NCBI GenBank assembly: GCA_937925775.1 | Contig: CALAMM010000150.1 | Coordinates: 1-19,154, forward strand | Reading direction: 5' to 3' | Origin: an uncultured Fimbriimonadales bacterium | Lineage (GTDB): Bacteria; Armatimonadota; Fimbriimonadia; Fimbriimonadales; GBS-DC | Length of the DNA: 19,154 nt | Part shown: positions 9,816-16,055 of the stretch, one piece after another | Layout: each line of letters opens with the position of its first letter | Position numbering within the stretch: the stretch's first letter is position 1 | The notes under the pieces: model-generated | What the model was told of the DNA's origin: nothing | The model's input: only the letters and a program-made list of their open reading frames with translations | Databases searched by the model: none | Translations under genes and position numbers: made by a program

Positions 9816-9821
9816 TATACT
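9816..9821 (+). promoter_or_regulatory. -10 element TATACT of ctaA (leaderless type)
   Basis: GGGGTATACT ends 9 bases before the ctaA ATG at 9831, and no Shine-Dalgarno site lies between. No convincing -35 is visible at 16-18 bases. The layout matches the -10 elements of lipA, the SDR gene, the presenilin-like gene and the DUF2089 gene. Confidence 0.6.
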
Positions 9822-9830
9822 TAGGGCGTC

Positions 9831-10748
9831 ATGACTCGCTTCGCGAAGTTCGCCTGGCTGACGCTGGCGTACAATGTGCTGGTGATTTTGGGTGGGGCGT
9901 TTGTGCGCGCGACAGGCTTCGGCGCAGGCTGCGGGAGCCACTGGCCCACCTGCAACGGTCAGATTGTCCCCCTTACTGGCTCGCTGGACACTTTTGTGGA
10001 GTTCGGGCATCGCGTCACCAGCGGGCTGGCGTTCCTGCTTGTACTGGGGATGTGCGTCTGGGCGTTTCGGGCGTATCCGCGTCGGCACATCGTGCGGTTC
10101 GGCGCGTTGATGAGCCTGATTTTTATGGTGCTGGAAGCCCTCGTTGGCGCGGGGCTGGTGCTGTTTGAGCGGGTGGCGACCGATGTCTCGTATGCGCGGG
10201 CTGTGTGGATGGCGGCGCACCTGTTGAACACCTTCATCCTGCTGATGTGGATTACGCTCACGGCGTGGTGGGCTTCAGGCGGGGCGCGGTTCCCCCTGCG
10301 CGGTCAAGGCTGGACAGGCGTCGCAACGCTGGGCGCACTGCTGCTGATGGCGCTCATCGGCATGAGCGGCGCGGTCACCGCGCTGGGCGACACCCTGCTG
10401 CACCTGAATGTAATCCACACGAACCCCATCGTAGGCGAAACACTACTGGCTCTGCGCGTCTACCACCCAACGCTGGCTGTGGGCATCGCGTTCTACATGA
10501 TTATCGTGCTGACACGCCTGATGCTCGACCGCCCGTCGCCCACCGCCTATCGACTCGGAATCGGCTTCAACCTGCTCTATGTGGCGCAGCTCGGACTTGG
10601 ACTGCTGAATGTGTGGCTCAAAGCGCCCATCTGGATGCAGCTGGTGCACCTGCTGATTACCGACATCCTGTGGATTATGCTGGTGCTGTTCAGCGCGACG
10701 GTGCTGGCAACGCGCCCGCAGGAACACCCTGCGCACGCGCAAGCCTAA
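9831..10748 (+). CDS. ctaA: haem A synthase (CtaA/COX15 family)
   Basis: A 305-residue integral membrane protein with about eight helices that oxidises the C8 methyl of haem O to give haem A for aa3-type cytochrome oxidases. The four conserved haem-ligand histidines are His60 (EFGHR, with the family glutamate Glu57), His130 (MAAHLLNTF), His212 (RVYHP) and His273 (QLVHLLITD). The first extracytoplasmic loop has a Cys pair, Cys34 and Cys41 in CGSHWPTC followed by NG, as in the Bacillus-type enzyme. The order and spacing of these motifs fit the two-fold helical repeat of CtaA. The start is an ATG directly after a leaderless-type -10. mqnE follows 25 bases downstream, so two respiratory-chain genes are probably cotranscribed. 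ctaB and the oxidase subunits are not in the window. Confidence 0.92.
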   Translation: MTRFAKFAWLTLAYNVLVILGGAFVRATGFGAGCGSHWPTCNGQIVPLTGSLDTFVEFGHRVTSGLAFLLVLGMCVWAFRAYPRRHIVRFGALMSLIFMVLEALVGAGLVLFERVATDVSYARAVWMAAHLLNTFILLMWITLTAWWASGGARFPLRGQGWTGVATLGALLLMALIGMSGAVTALGDTLLHLNVIHTNPIVGETLLALRVYHPTLAVGIAFYMIIVLTRLMLDRPSPTAYRLGIGFNLLYVAQLGLGLLNVWLKAPIWMQLVHLLITDILWIMLVLFSATVLATRPQEHPAHAQA

Positions 10749-10773
10749 AATTGTTCGTTGGAGGACTATCCTT

Positions 10774-11928
10774 ATGAGCGTTCTTGAGGTTATTCTGGGG
10801 CGCGAACTGATGCCCCTCTATGAAAAAGTGATGAGTGGCGAACGCCTCTCGTTCGAAGACGGTGTTCTCCTCTACACCACGCCGAACCTCTCAGGCGTGG
10901 GCTACTTGGCGAATCTCGTCCGCGAGCGACTGAACGGCAACTACGCCTACTACATCCGCAATCAGCACATCAACTACACCAACATCTGCAACAAGGGCTG
11001 CAAGTTCTGCTCGTTCTACGCGCAGAAAGGCGGACCTAAGCCTTACACGCTCACGATGGACGAGGTGCGCGAGCGACTGCGAGCCTACCGGCATATTCCG
11101 ATTACCGAAGTGCATATTGTGGGGGGTGTGAACCCGCGCCTGCCGTATCAGTATTATCTGGATCTGATTCGCACGGTGAAGGAAGAGCGTCCCGATGTGC
11201 ACATCAAGGCGTTCACGGCGGTCGAGTGGGAGGAGATTGCCCGCGTGGCGAAGAAGCCGCTTTCGGAAGTGCTGCAGGAGATGAAGGAGGCGGGCTTGGG
11301 CAGCGTGCCTGGCGGCGGCATCGAGGTGCTGAGCGACCGCATCCACGCCGCGCTGTTCCCCAAAAAGATCGATGGCAGACGCTGGAAAGAGATAGCCCGC
11401 GAGATTGCCGCTGCTGGGCTAAAGCAGTACGCCACCCTGCTGTACGGCTTGGGCGAGACCATCGAGGAGCGCGTGGATCACTTCATCCAGCTGCGCGCAC
11501 TGCAAGACGAGACGGGGCACTTTCTGGCGATGACGCCCCTCTCGTTCCATCCTGAAGGCACGCAACTTGCGCACCTGCCGCACCCCAGCGGTGAGGACGA
11601 CCTGCGCAATATCGCCGTCGCACGGCTGATGCTCGACAACTTCCCCCACATCAAGTCGTTCTGGGTTATGAACACGCCCGCGATTACACAAATTGCGCTC
11701 TGGTACGGCGCAGATGATGTGGACGGCACGGTGCATGAGTACGAGATTGTGTACCAAGATGACGCGCCTGGCGTGCGCCAGCAGGTGTTGACCCGTGCGG
11801 AGCTGATTCGCCTCATCCGCGACGCGGGACGCATTCCCGTAGAGCGCGACAGCCTGTACCAGATAGTGCATCGCCCTGACGAGGAAGCCGACGCGCCCGC
11901 GCTTGGGGCGTCGACACGGGTATCATAG
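10774..11928 (+). CDS. mqnE: aminofutalosine synthase MqnE
   Basis: A 384-residue radical-SAM enzyme of the futalosine route to menaquinone; it joins the product of MqnA to adenosine, giving 6-amino-6-deoxyfutalosine. The cluster cysteines are Cys72, Cys76 and Cys79 in CNKGCKFC, preceded by the diagnostic NQHINYTNI. MqnE rather than MqnC is favoured by TEVHIVGGVNPRLPYQYY, HIKAFTAVE, AGLGSVPGGGIEVL and LQDETGHF. Start: ATG 9 bases after GGAGG at 10760-10764. The gene follows ctaA by 25 bases. Its last codons (GTATCATAG) double as the -10 element for the next gene. MqnA, MqnB, MqnC and MqnD are not in the window. Confidence 0.94.
   Translation: MSVLEVILGRELMPLYEKVMSGERLSFEDGVLLYTTPNLSGVGYLANLVRERLNGNYAYYIRNQHINYTNICNKGCKFCSFYAQKGGPKPYTLTMDEVRERLRAYRHIPITEVHIVGGVNPRLPYQYYLDLIRTVKEERPDVHIKAFTAVEWEEIARVAKKPLSEVLQEMKEAGLGSVPGGGIEVLSDRIHAALFPKKIDGRRWKEIAREIAAAGLKQYATLLYGLGETIEERVDHFIQLRALQDETGHFLAMTPLSFHPEGTQLAHLPHPSGEDDLRNIAVARLMLDNFPHIKSFWVMNTPAITQIALWYGADDVDGTVHEYEIVYQDDAPGVRQQVLTRAELIRLIRDAGRIPVERDSLYQIVHRPDEEADAPALGASTRVS
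11921..11926 (+). promoter_or_regulatory. -10 element TATCAT inside the end of mqnE
   Basis: CGGGTATCAT lies in the last codons of mqnE and ends 7 bases before the GTG at 11934. Spacing is right for a leaderless transcript of the membrane-protease-like gene, independent of mqnE. No strong -35 is visible. Confidence 0.5.
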
Positions 11929-11933
11929 AGCGC

Positions 11934-12800
11934 GTGAAGTCGTCTTGGCTCTTGGCGACCGCGGCATACTTCGCGCTCCAGTTAGGCGCGCCGCTAATCA
12001 CTTTGCCAAACGGCTGGGCGTTGGTGGGCGGCGTGCTGCTTTCCACTCTGCTGTTTATGGCGACCTTGTTGTGGCTGGTGTTTGTTTGGGCGGCGGAGAG
12101 CGAGCGCGCGCCGTGGCTGGCGCCACTGTTGCTGGTTGGGGGCGTTGCGGTGTGGTGGGCGTGGGGCTGGCTGCCCAAACTGCTGGGCTGGAGCCACGCC
12201 CACCCGCCCACGGAACTCGCGTTCGGGCTTTACCGCGCCATGCACGGCTACCTGCTGATGATGGTAGCGGTCGGGCTGGGCGCAACGCTCTCAAAGCTCA
12301 TCCGCGAAAAGAACCTGCTCGCCCCCATAATCCCCTTCGCCGCGATGGTCGATATGCTCACGGTGCTAACGCCGGGCGGTTTTGTGAAGCAAGTGATGGA
12401 GAAAGCCCCCGAAATCGCGGAGCGGGCGTCCGTAGCGGTGATGGCGGCGCCGAATGCGCCTGAGGCCACCGCACGCCTGACCCCGATTGCCATAATCGGC
12501 GTAGGCGACTTCATCTTTCTCGCGCTTTATACGGCGTGCCTCATTCGGTTCGGACTGCGCGTGCGCGCCACGATGGTTGGGCTGTTCCTTGCTTTGTGGG
12601 GCTACTTGGGGTTGGTGCTGTGGGGCTTGCCTGCGCTGGGCATCGCGCCACGCCTGCCCGCGCTTGTGCCGATGGCTCTCGTCACGCTGGCGATCAACTG
12701 GCGTTCGTTCCAGCTGAGCCGTCAGGAAACCATCGCCAGCGTCGTGGTGACCACGCTGGCGTTGGGCATTATCGCCTGGCTCTTCACGCGCGGAGCGTAG
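11934..12800 (+). CDS. presenilin-like GxGD intramembrane aspartyl protease candidate
   Basis: A 288-residue protein with about nine predicted membrane helices (near 7-25, 28-52, 60-80, 97-121, 127-145, 184-206, 212-235, 241-257 and 266-285). Three features match presenilin/signal peptide peptidase proteases in order. First, Asp140 in MVDMLTVLTPGGF resembles human presenilin YDLVAVLCPKGPL, and the similarity continues into an acidic helix (MEKAPEIAE). Second, the GxGD motif G189-V190-G191-D192 sits in GVGDFIF, almost identical to presenilin GLGDFIF. Third, a PAL motif (LPAL, 241-244) lies at the start of a later helix, with a second LPAL at 232-235. Known family chemistry would make Asp140 and Asp192 the catalytic pair. 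Unlike presenilin, these aspartates fall in helices 5 and 6 and there is an extra helix after PAL. I made this call from recalled motifs, without a search. Substrates are unknown; pilin-like genes lie just downstream. GTG start follows a leaderless-type -10. Confidence 0.72.
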   Translation: MKSSWLLATAAYFALQLGAPLITLPNGWALVGGVLLSTLLFMATLLWLVFVWAAESERAPWLAPLLLVGGVAVWWAWGWLPKLLGWSHAHPPTELAFGLYRAMHGYLLMMVAVGLGATLSKLIREKNLLAPIIPFAAMVDMLTVLTPGGFVKQVMEKAPEIAERASVAVMAAPNAPEATARLTPIAIIGVGDFIFLALYTACLIRFGLRVRATMVGLFLALWGYLGLVLWGLPALGIAPRLPALVPMALVTLAINWRSFQLSRQETIASVVVTTLALGIIAWLFTRGA

Positions 12801-12866
12801 ACCCCAAATCCCGCAAATTCCCCAGTTTTCCCCTTTGCACCAAAGTGGAACAACCTCTGTAGCGGG

Positions 12867-12913
12867 GAGAAAACCCTCTTGCCTCTCGCCGCCCGACAGG
12901 CAGAGGTTTTCTC
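12867..12913 (+). promoter_or_regulatory. imperfect hairpin upstream of the first pilin gene
   Basis: GAGAAAACC with a few further pairs at 12867-12883 is complementary to GGCAGAGGTTTTCTC at 12899-12913, with two bulges and a loop of about 15 bases. It ends 34 bases before the pilin start. It could terminate the preceding gene (no T-run) or structure the pilin leader. The rest of the 12801-12947 spacer shows nothing clear. Confidence 0.4.
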
Positions 12914-12947
12914 TCCAGCATTCCGAGAATCGGACATGGAGGGACAG

Positions 12948-13301
12948 ATGATGATGCGCAACTTGCTGAACCGACGCCGCGAGCGGGGCTTCACGCTCGT
13001 CGAGATTATGATTGTTGTGCTGATTATCGGCATTCTGTTGGCGATTGCCGTGCCGAGTTTTATTAGTGCGCGCGAGCGTTCACGCGCGAACGCCTGCCGT
13101 TCCAACTTGCGCCAGATTCAAGCCGCCAAAGAGCAGTGGGCGATGGCGAACAATCAGGGACCAACGGCGACACCCACTTGGGATAACTTAGTCCCAGAGT
13201 TCATTCAGCAGCAGCCGAGCTGTCCGTCGGGCGGGACCTACACCATCGGCAACATGAGCACCAACCCGACCTGCAGCATCGGCGGTACTCACAGTCTGTA
13301 A
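12948..13301 (+). CDS. type IV pilin-like / pseudopilin protein
   Basis: A 117-residue prepilin. The leader is 14 residues with basic charge (NRRRERG), cut after Gly14 before Phe15 to give a mature N-terminus FTLVEIMIVVLIIGILL with the conserved Glu at mature position 5. The hydrophobic helix is followed by an amphipathic segment (ARERSRANACRSNLRQIQAAKEQW) and a short C-terminal domain. Cysteines are at 50, 92 and 109. At about 103 mature residues it is short for a major pilin and closer to GspG-like or minor pilins. Start: ATG at 12948, 5 bases after GGAGG at 12938-12942; two more ATGs follow directly and an earlier in-frame ATG at 12936 overlaps the ribosome-binding site. Processing would need a prepilin peptidase, not found here. 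It is the intact partner of the frameshifted copy downstream. Confidence 0.88.
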   Translation: MMMRNLLNRRRERGFTLVEIMIVVLIIGILLAIAVPSFISARERSRANACRSNLRQIQAAKEQWAMANNQGPTATPTWDNLVPEFIQQQPSCPSGGTYTIGNMSTNPTCSIGGTHSL

Positions 13302-13316
13302 ACCCGTCTTGCCGAA

Positions 13317-13351
13317 GCGTTTCGTCGCTGGCAACCCCAGCGACGAAACGC
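13317..13351 (+). terminator. 15-bp perfect hairpin between the two pilin genes
   Basis: GCGTTTCGTCGCTGG (13317-13331) and its exact complement at 13337-13351 flank a 5-base loop, 15 bases after the first pilin stop. No T-run follows. It could be a terminator, an attenuator or an mRNA-stabilising 3' structure that sets different levels of the two pilins. The left arm resembles AAGCGTTTTCGTCG at 13827-13840. Confidence 0.55.
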
Positions 13352-13383
13352 CTCACAAAGCATTTCACGCAAGGAGGCAATCA

Positions 13384-13718
13384 ATGCGTATCGGTGGACG
13401 CTACGGAACACGCTGGTGGAGATTCTAATCGTTGTGTTGATTATCGGCATTCTGTTAGCGATTGCCGTGCCGAGTTATTTCAACGCGAGCGAGCGGGCGC
13501 GCGCGAATGCCTGCCGTGCGAACCTGCGCAAGATTCAAGCCGCGAAGGAGCAGTGGGCGCTGGTCAACCGTCGACCTGGCACGGCGACGCCAGGGTGGGC
13601 GCAGTTAGTGCCCCAGTTCCTGCAGCAGCAACCCCAGTGCCCTTCGGGGGGTAGCTACACTCTGCGCAATGTGCAGACGCCCCCAACCTGCAGTATCGGC
13701 GGCTCGCATAGCTACTGA
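13384..13718 (+). pseudogene. second pilin-like gene with a -1 frameshift at the processing site
   Basis: A tandem paralogue of the upstream pilin. AAGGAGG at 13371-13377 and the ATG at 13384 are intact and open a leader MRIGGRYG, but that frame stops at a TAA 14 codons in. The pilin body (LVEILIVVLIIGILLAIAVP and onward to CSIGGSHSY) is in the -1 frame, readable from about 13404. Comparison with the usual GFTLVE junction shows one base missing in GGAACACG at 13405-13412, exactly where Gly/Phe should be. The downstream coding part is clean and strongly like copy 1, including all three cysteines, so the loss is recent or is a sequence error. As written, no product could be both translated and processed; a GTG at 13416 would start inside the membrane helix. 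Confidence 0.75.
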
Positions 13719-13744
13719 CGCTGTTTCTGGTTGCGAGACCCATC

Positions 13745-13793
13745 GGCAGGACGCCGACGCCGCGGATCCCGTGCATAGCGTCGGCGTCCTGCC
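13745..13793. repeat. 16-bp perfect inverted repeat between convergent genes
   Basis: GGCAGGACGCCGACGC (13745-13760) and its exact complement (13778-13793) flank a 17-base loop. It lies between the plus-strand pilin gene and the minus-strand SDR gene, so it may serve as a bidirectional terminator although there is no T-run. Its sequence looks like a dispersed palindromic element rather than a gene-specific one. Confidence 0.6.
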
Positions 13794-13826
13794 AACGCTA
13801 CACATACGGCTTAGACACGCCTGTCC

Positions 13827-13855
13827 AAGCGTTTTCGTCGGCGGGGACGCCGCCG
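13827..13855. repeat. second palindromic element in the pilin-SDR spacer
   Basis: AAGCGTTTTCGTCG followed by CGGCGG-ggacg-CCGCCG (13839-13855), a 6-bp stem with a 5-base loop. The first part resembles AAGCGTTTCGTCG at 13315-13327 in the inter-pilin hairpin. No ORF of note occupies 13719-13894. Confidence 0.4.
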
Positions 13856-13894
13856 CTACCTAAAGCGTGCGTGGTCTATCGGGGGCGAAGTGCG

Positions 13895-14617
13895 CTACAA
13901 AATCCCTTCCTTGGGTAGCACGAGCAGTTCGTCGATGGTGGCGTCTTTGGGAGTGAGTAGCATTTGAGTGATTATCTGCGCCACCGTTTCAGGTCGGATC
14001 ATCTTCTGGCGGTCTGGGACGCCTTCACCTTCGCCCCAGATGGCGGTGTCCACCGCGCCGGGCAGGATTGCCATCACGCGCACGCCGCGTTTGCGTACCT
14101 CTTTCGCAAGGATGCGCGTGAACATCAGTCCTGCGGCTTTGGCGCAGCTATACGCGCTGAGCCCCGCGAACGCTCGCGTGCCAGCCACAGATAGCACATT
14201 TACAATTTGCCCGTGTCCCTGCGCCAGCATGTGTGGCAGCACGAGGCGCGTGGTCAGGTACAACCCCTTCAAGTTGCCCTCCAGCGTGTGCCACCACTCT
14301 GCGGGGGTGCTGTCCTCGATGAGACCGACTGCCTGAATGAATCCTGCATTATTGACCAAGATATCGAGGTTGCCCGTGATGCCCAGTGCGCCCTGCACTG
14401 CCTCGCGCATAGCGCCCTCGTCCGAGACATCGGCGACGAACCAGTGGGCTTTGCCGCCTGCCTCACGGATTTGCGCCGCCGTTGCCTCCAGTTGCGCCTG
14501 CGTGCGTGCCACCAGCACCACCGTCGCGCCCTGCTGCGCCAGTTGTTTCCCCGTCTCCGCGCCGATTCCGCGCCCACCACCTGTAATCAATGCCACTTGA
14601 CCCGCTAAAGCCTTCAT
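13895..14617 (-). CDS. short-chain dehydrogenase/reductase (SDR family)
   Basis: A 240-residue classical SDR oxidoreductase using NAD(P)H; the substrate cannot be told from sequence. Motifs in order: TGGGRGIG nucleotide-binding loop (12-19), NNAG (89-92), Ser143 in NVLSVAG, and catalytic Tyr156-x3-Lys160 (YSCAK). Arg36-like positive residues after strand 2 (VLVARTQAQ) hint at NADP preference, but weakly. The frame stays open to 14977, but the ATG at 14617 is chosen because it begins the canonical SDR fold (MKALAGQVALITGG), gives family length and follows a TATACT by 9 bases. It is divergent from the ALDH-like gene with 59 bases between the starts. The fabG/3-oxoacyl-reductase label would be a guess. 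Confidence 0.92.
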   Translation of the reverse strand: MKALAGQVALITGGGRGIGAETGKQLAQQGATVVLVARTQAQLEATAAQIREAGGKAHWFVADVSDEGAMREAVQGALGITGNLDILVNNAGFIQAVGLIEDSTPAEWWHTLEGNLKGLYLTTRLVLPHMLAQGHGQIVNVLSVAGTRAFAGLSAYSCAKAAGLMFTRILAKEVRKRGVRVMAILPGAVDTAIWGEGEGVPDRQKMIRPETVAQIITQMLLTPKDATIDELLVLPKEGIL

Positions 14618-14626
14618 AGCACGGGC

Positions 14627-14632
14627 AGTATA
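14627..14632 (-). promoter_or_regulatory. -10 element TATACT of the SDR gene (leaderless type)
   Basis: On the minus strand GCGGTATACT ends 9 bases before the SDR ATG. A partial -35 (TTCGCA, 14656-14651) lies 18 bases upstream. It supports the short start at 14617 over the longer open frame. Confidence 0.55.
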
Positions 14633-14638
14633 CCGCAA

Positions 14639-14670
14639 GCAGGAATTCCCTGCGAAGGGACGAAAGTCCC
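14639..14670. repeat. two small palindromes in the SDR/ALDH-like divergent spacer
   Basis: GCAGG-aattc-CCTGC (14639-14653) is followed by GGGAC-GAAA-GTCCC (14657-14670). The second would form a 5-bp stem with a GAAA tetraloop, ending 6 bases before the ALDH-like ATG. They could be operator half-sites or leader hairpins. Confidence 0.4.
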
Positions 14671-14676
14671 AGTTTG

Positions 14677-15549
14677 ATGCGTCGGACAACCGTTTTGAAG
14701 ACCTACAAACTCTGGGTGAACGGGGAGTTCGTGCGTTCCGAGTCGGGACGCGCTTACGAGGTGCGCGACTCGCAAGGTGCGTTCTGGGCGAATGTTCCAC
14801 AAGCTTCCCGCAAAGACCTGCGCGATGCCGTGCAGGCGGCGCGTAAGGCACAGCCGAGCTGGGCGAAGCGCACGGCATACAATCGCGGACAGATTCTCTA
14901 TCGCATCGCCGAGATGCTGGAAACGCGCCGTGAGGCGATACGCGCTGAGCTGCAGGCGATAACGGGCCTCTCCCCACACGACGCCGATGCCGAGATCGAG
15001 GCGAGCATTGATCGCTGGGTTCATTATGCGGGCTGGAGCGATAAATACGCTGCGCTGCTCTCGTCAGTGAACCCTGTCGCGATGCCGATGCACAACTTCA
15101 CGACGGTGGAGCCAGTGGGAGTTGTGGGAGTTGCGTGCCCTGAGGTCGCGCCGTTGGCGTCGCTGACGAGCCTGCTCGCGCCTGTAATCGTGAGCGGGAA
15201 CACCGTCGTTGCGCTGTTGCCCGAAGCCATGCCCACGATGGGGCTTGCGTTCGCGGAGGTGCTTGCGACATCCGACCTGCCTGCGGGCGTGGTGAACCTG
15301 CTCAGTGGGCGGTTCGGCGAGCTGCTGCCCCACCTTGCTCGGCATGCGGAGGTGGATGCGCTGAACCTATGTGGGGTGCCCGACACGGAGCGTGCCCCGC
15401 TTGAGCAAGCCGCCGCCGAAACGATCAAACGCCTCCACCACAGCCCACGCCTCACCCGCGCGGAGTGGCTGAGCGACCACGCTCAAGGGTTAGAGTGGAT
15501 TGAACCGTTCGTTGAATTCAAAACCGTGTGGCATCCGCTGGGGTGGTGA
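14677..15549 (+). CDS. catalytically incomplete aldehyde dehydrogenase-like protein
   Basis: A 290-residue protein matching only the N-terminal, coenzyme-binding part of the aldehyde dehydrogenase superfamily. Recognisable parts: YKLWVNGEFVRSESGRAYEV (10-29), the FTTVEPVGVVGVACPEVAPL region (141-160), SGNTVVALLPEA, and DLPAGVVNLLSGRFGELLPHL. The lysine usual in NTVVxKPSE is replaced (NTVVALLPEA), and the protein ends before any catalytic domain, so the active-site Cys and general-base Glu are absent. A terminal FKTVWHPLGW looks like a real C-terminus, not a random break. I recall similar short ALDH-like proteins encoded beside a full ALDH and deoC in other bacteria, but no such partner is here. 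Start: ATG at 14677; a TTG directly before it is possible and no strong ribosome-binding site is seen. The next gene begins 2 bases after the stop. Confidence 0.8.
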   Translation: MRRTTVLKTYKLWVNGEFVRSESGRAYEVRDSQGAFWANVPQASRKDLRDAVQAARKAQPSWAKRTAYNRGQILYRIAEMLETRREAIRAELQAITGLSPHDADAEIEASIDRWVHYAGWSDKYAALLSSVNPVAMPMHNFTTVEPVGVVGVACPEVAPLASLTSLLAPVIVSGNTVVALLPEAMPTMGLAFAEVLATSDLPAGVVNLLSGRFGELLPHLARHAEVDALNLCGVPDTERAPLEQAAAETIKRLHHSPRLTRAEWLSDHAQGLEWIEPFVEFKTVWHPLGW

Positions 15550-15551
15550 GG

Positions 15552-16055
15552 ATGAACCGTGCGAAGCTGGCGATAGGGCTGGGCATCGCCCTCATGCTGC
15601 TGATTGGCGTGCGGGTCTTTATTCTGTCGGCGACACCGAAGGAGGTCGACCCGCGCACGCGCATCCAGCAAATCTTCGCCGAAGGGAAGCAGGCGTTCGA
15701 AAACGAGGATCTCGACGGCATGCTCCAGTTCGTCGCCGACGAGTTCAGTTTCGGCGGGATGAACAAGCAGCAGCTGCGCTACCAACTCGCGCAGTTTTTC
15801 AAGCAGTCCGAGAACCTCCGCGCCGAGCTGGGAGAACTGCAAATCGAGGTTTTTGCAGGGCGTATTCTCGTGCGCACAACCGTTCGGGTCACGGCACACG
15901 ATCCTCAGTCGCCGGGTGGCGTGACCACCCAAGACTACGGCGTCGTGGAGTTCGAGTTCCGCAAGTTCCCCCAGCGCAAGTGGCTGATTCTCTCGTATGA
16001 CGATTGGCGACTGGTGCGTATCGACGCGCCTCAGATAGGGGAAATTGCCCCATGA
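15552..16055 (+). CDS. membrane-anchored NTF2-like protein
   Basis: A 167-residue protein of unknown function. Residues about 5-27 form a single membrane anchor (LAIGLGIALMLLIGVRVFIL). The rest reads like an NTF2/SnoaL fold: an N-terminal helix (TRIQQIFAEGKQAFENEDL), then DGMLQFVADEF, a second helical stretch, and beta strands ending in WLILSYDDWRLVRI. It would face outside the cytoplasm as a binding or scaffold domain; no catalytic residues are assignable. The ATG at 15552 is preceded by GGTGAGG overlapping the end of the ALDH-like gene. An upstream in-frame GTG at 15528 is inside that gene. It overlaps the larE ATG by 4 bases (ATGA), so the three genes are translationally packed. Confidence 0.75.
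   Translation: MNRAKLAIGLGIALMLLIGVRVFILSATPKEVDPRTRIQQIFAEGKQAFENEDLDGMLQFVADEFSFGGMNKQQLRYQLAQFFKQSENLRAELGELQIEVFAGRILVRTTVRVTAHDPQSPGGVTTQDYGVVEFEFRKFPQRKWLILSYDDWRLVRIDAPQIGEIAP

Noticed and set aside
10774..11928. MqnC (dehypoxanthine futalosine cyclase) instead of MqnE
   Set aside because: The two share the radical-SAM core, but AGLGSVPGGGIEVL, HIKAFTAVE and the LQDETGHF segment fit MqnE better.
11934..12800. Identity as a type IV prepilin peptidase (PilD)
   Set aside because: The GxGD context is GVGDFIF, not the GxGDxKL of prepilin peptidases, the first Asp sits in a presenilin-like segment, and the zinc-binding Cys pairs common in PilD are absent.
14618..14977. N-terminal extension of the SDR gene
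   Set aside because: The extra 120 codons are antisense to the ALDH-like gene, have no SDR homology and lie upstream of the SDR -10 element.
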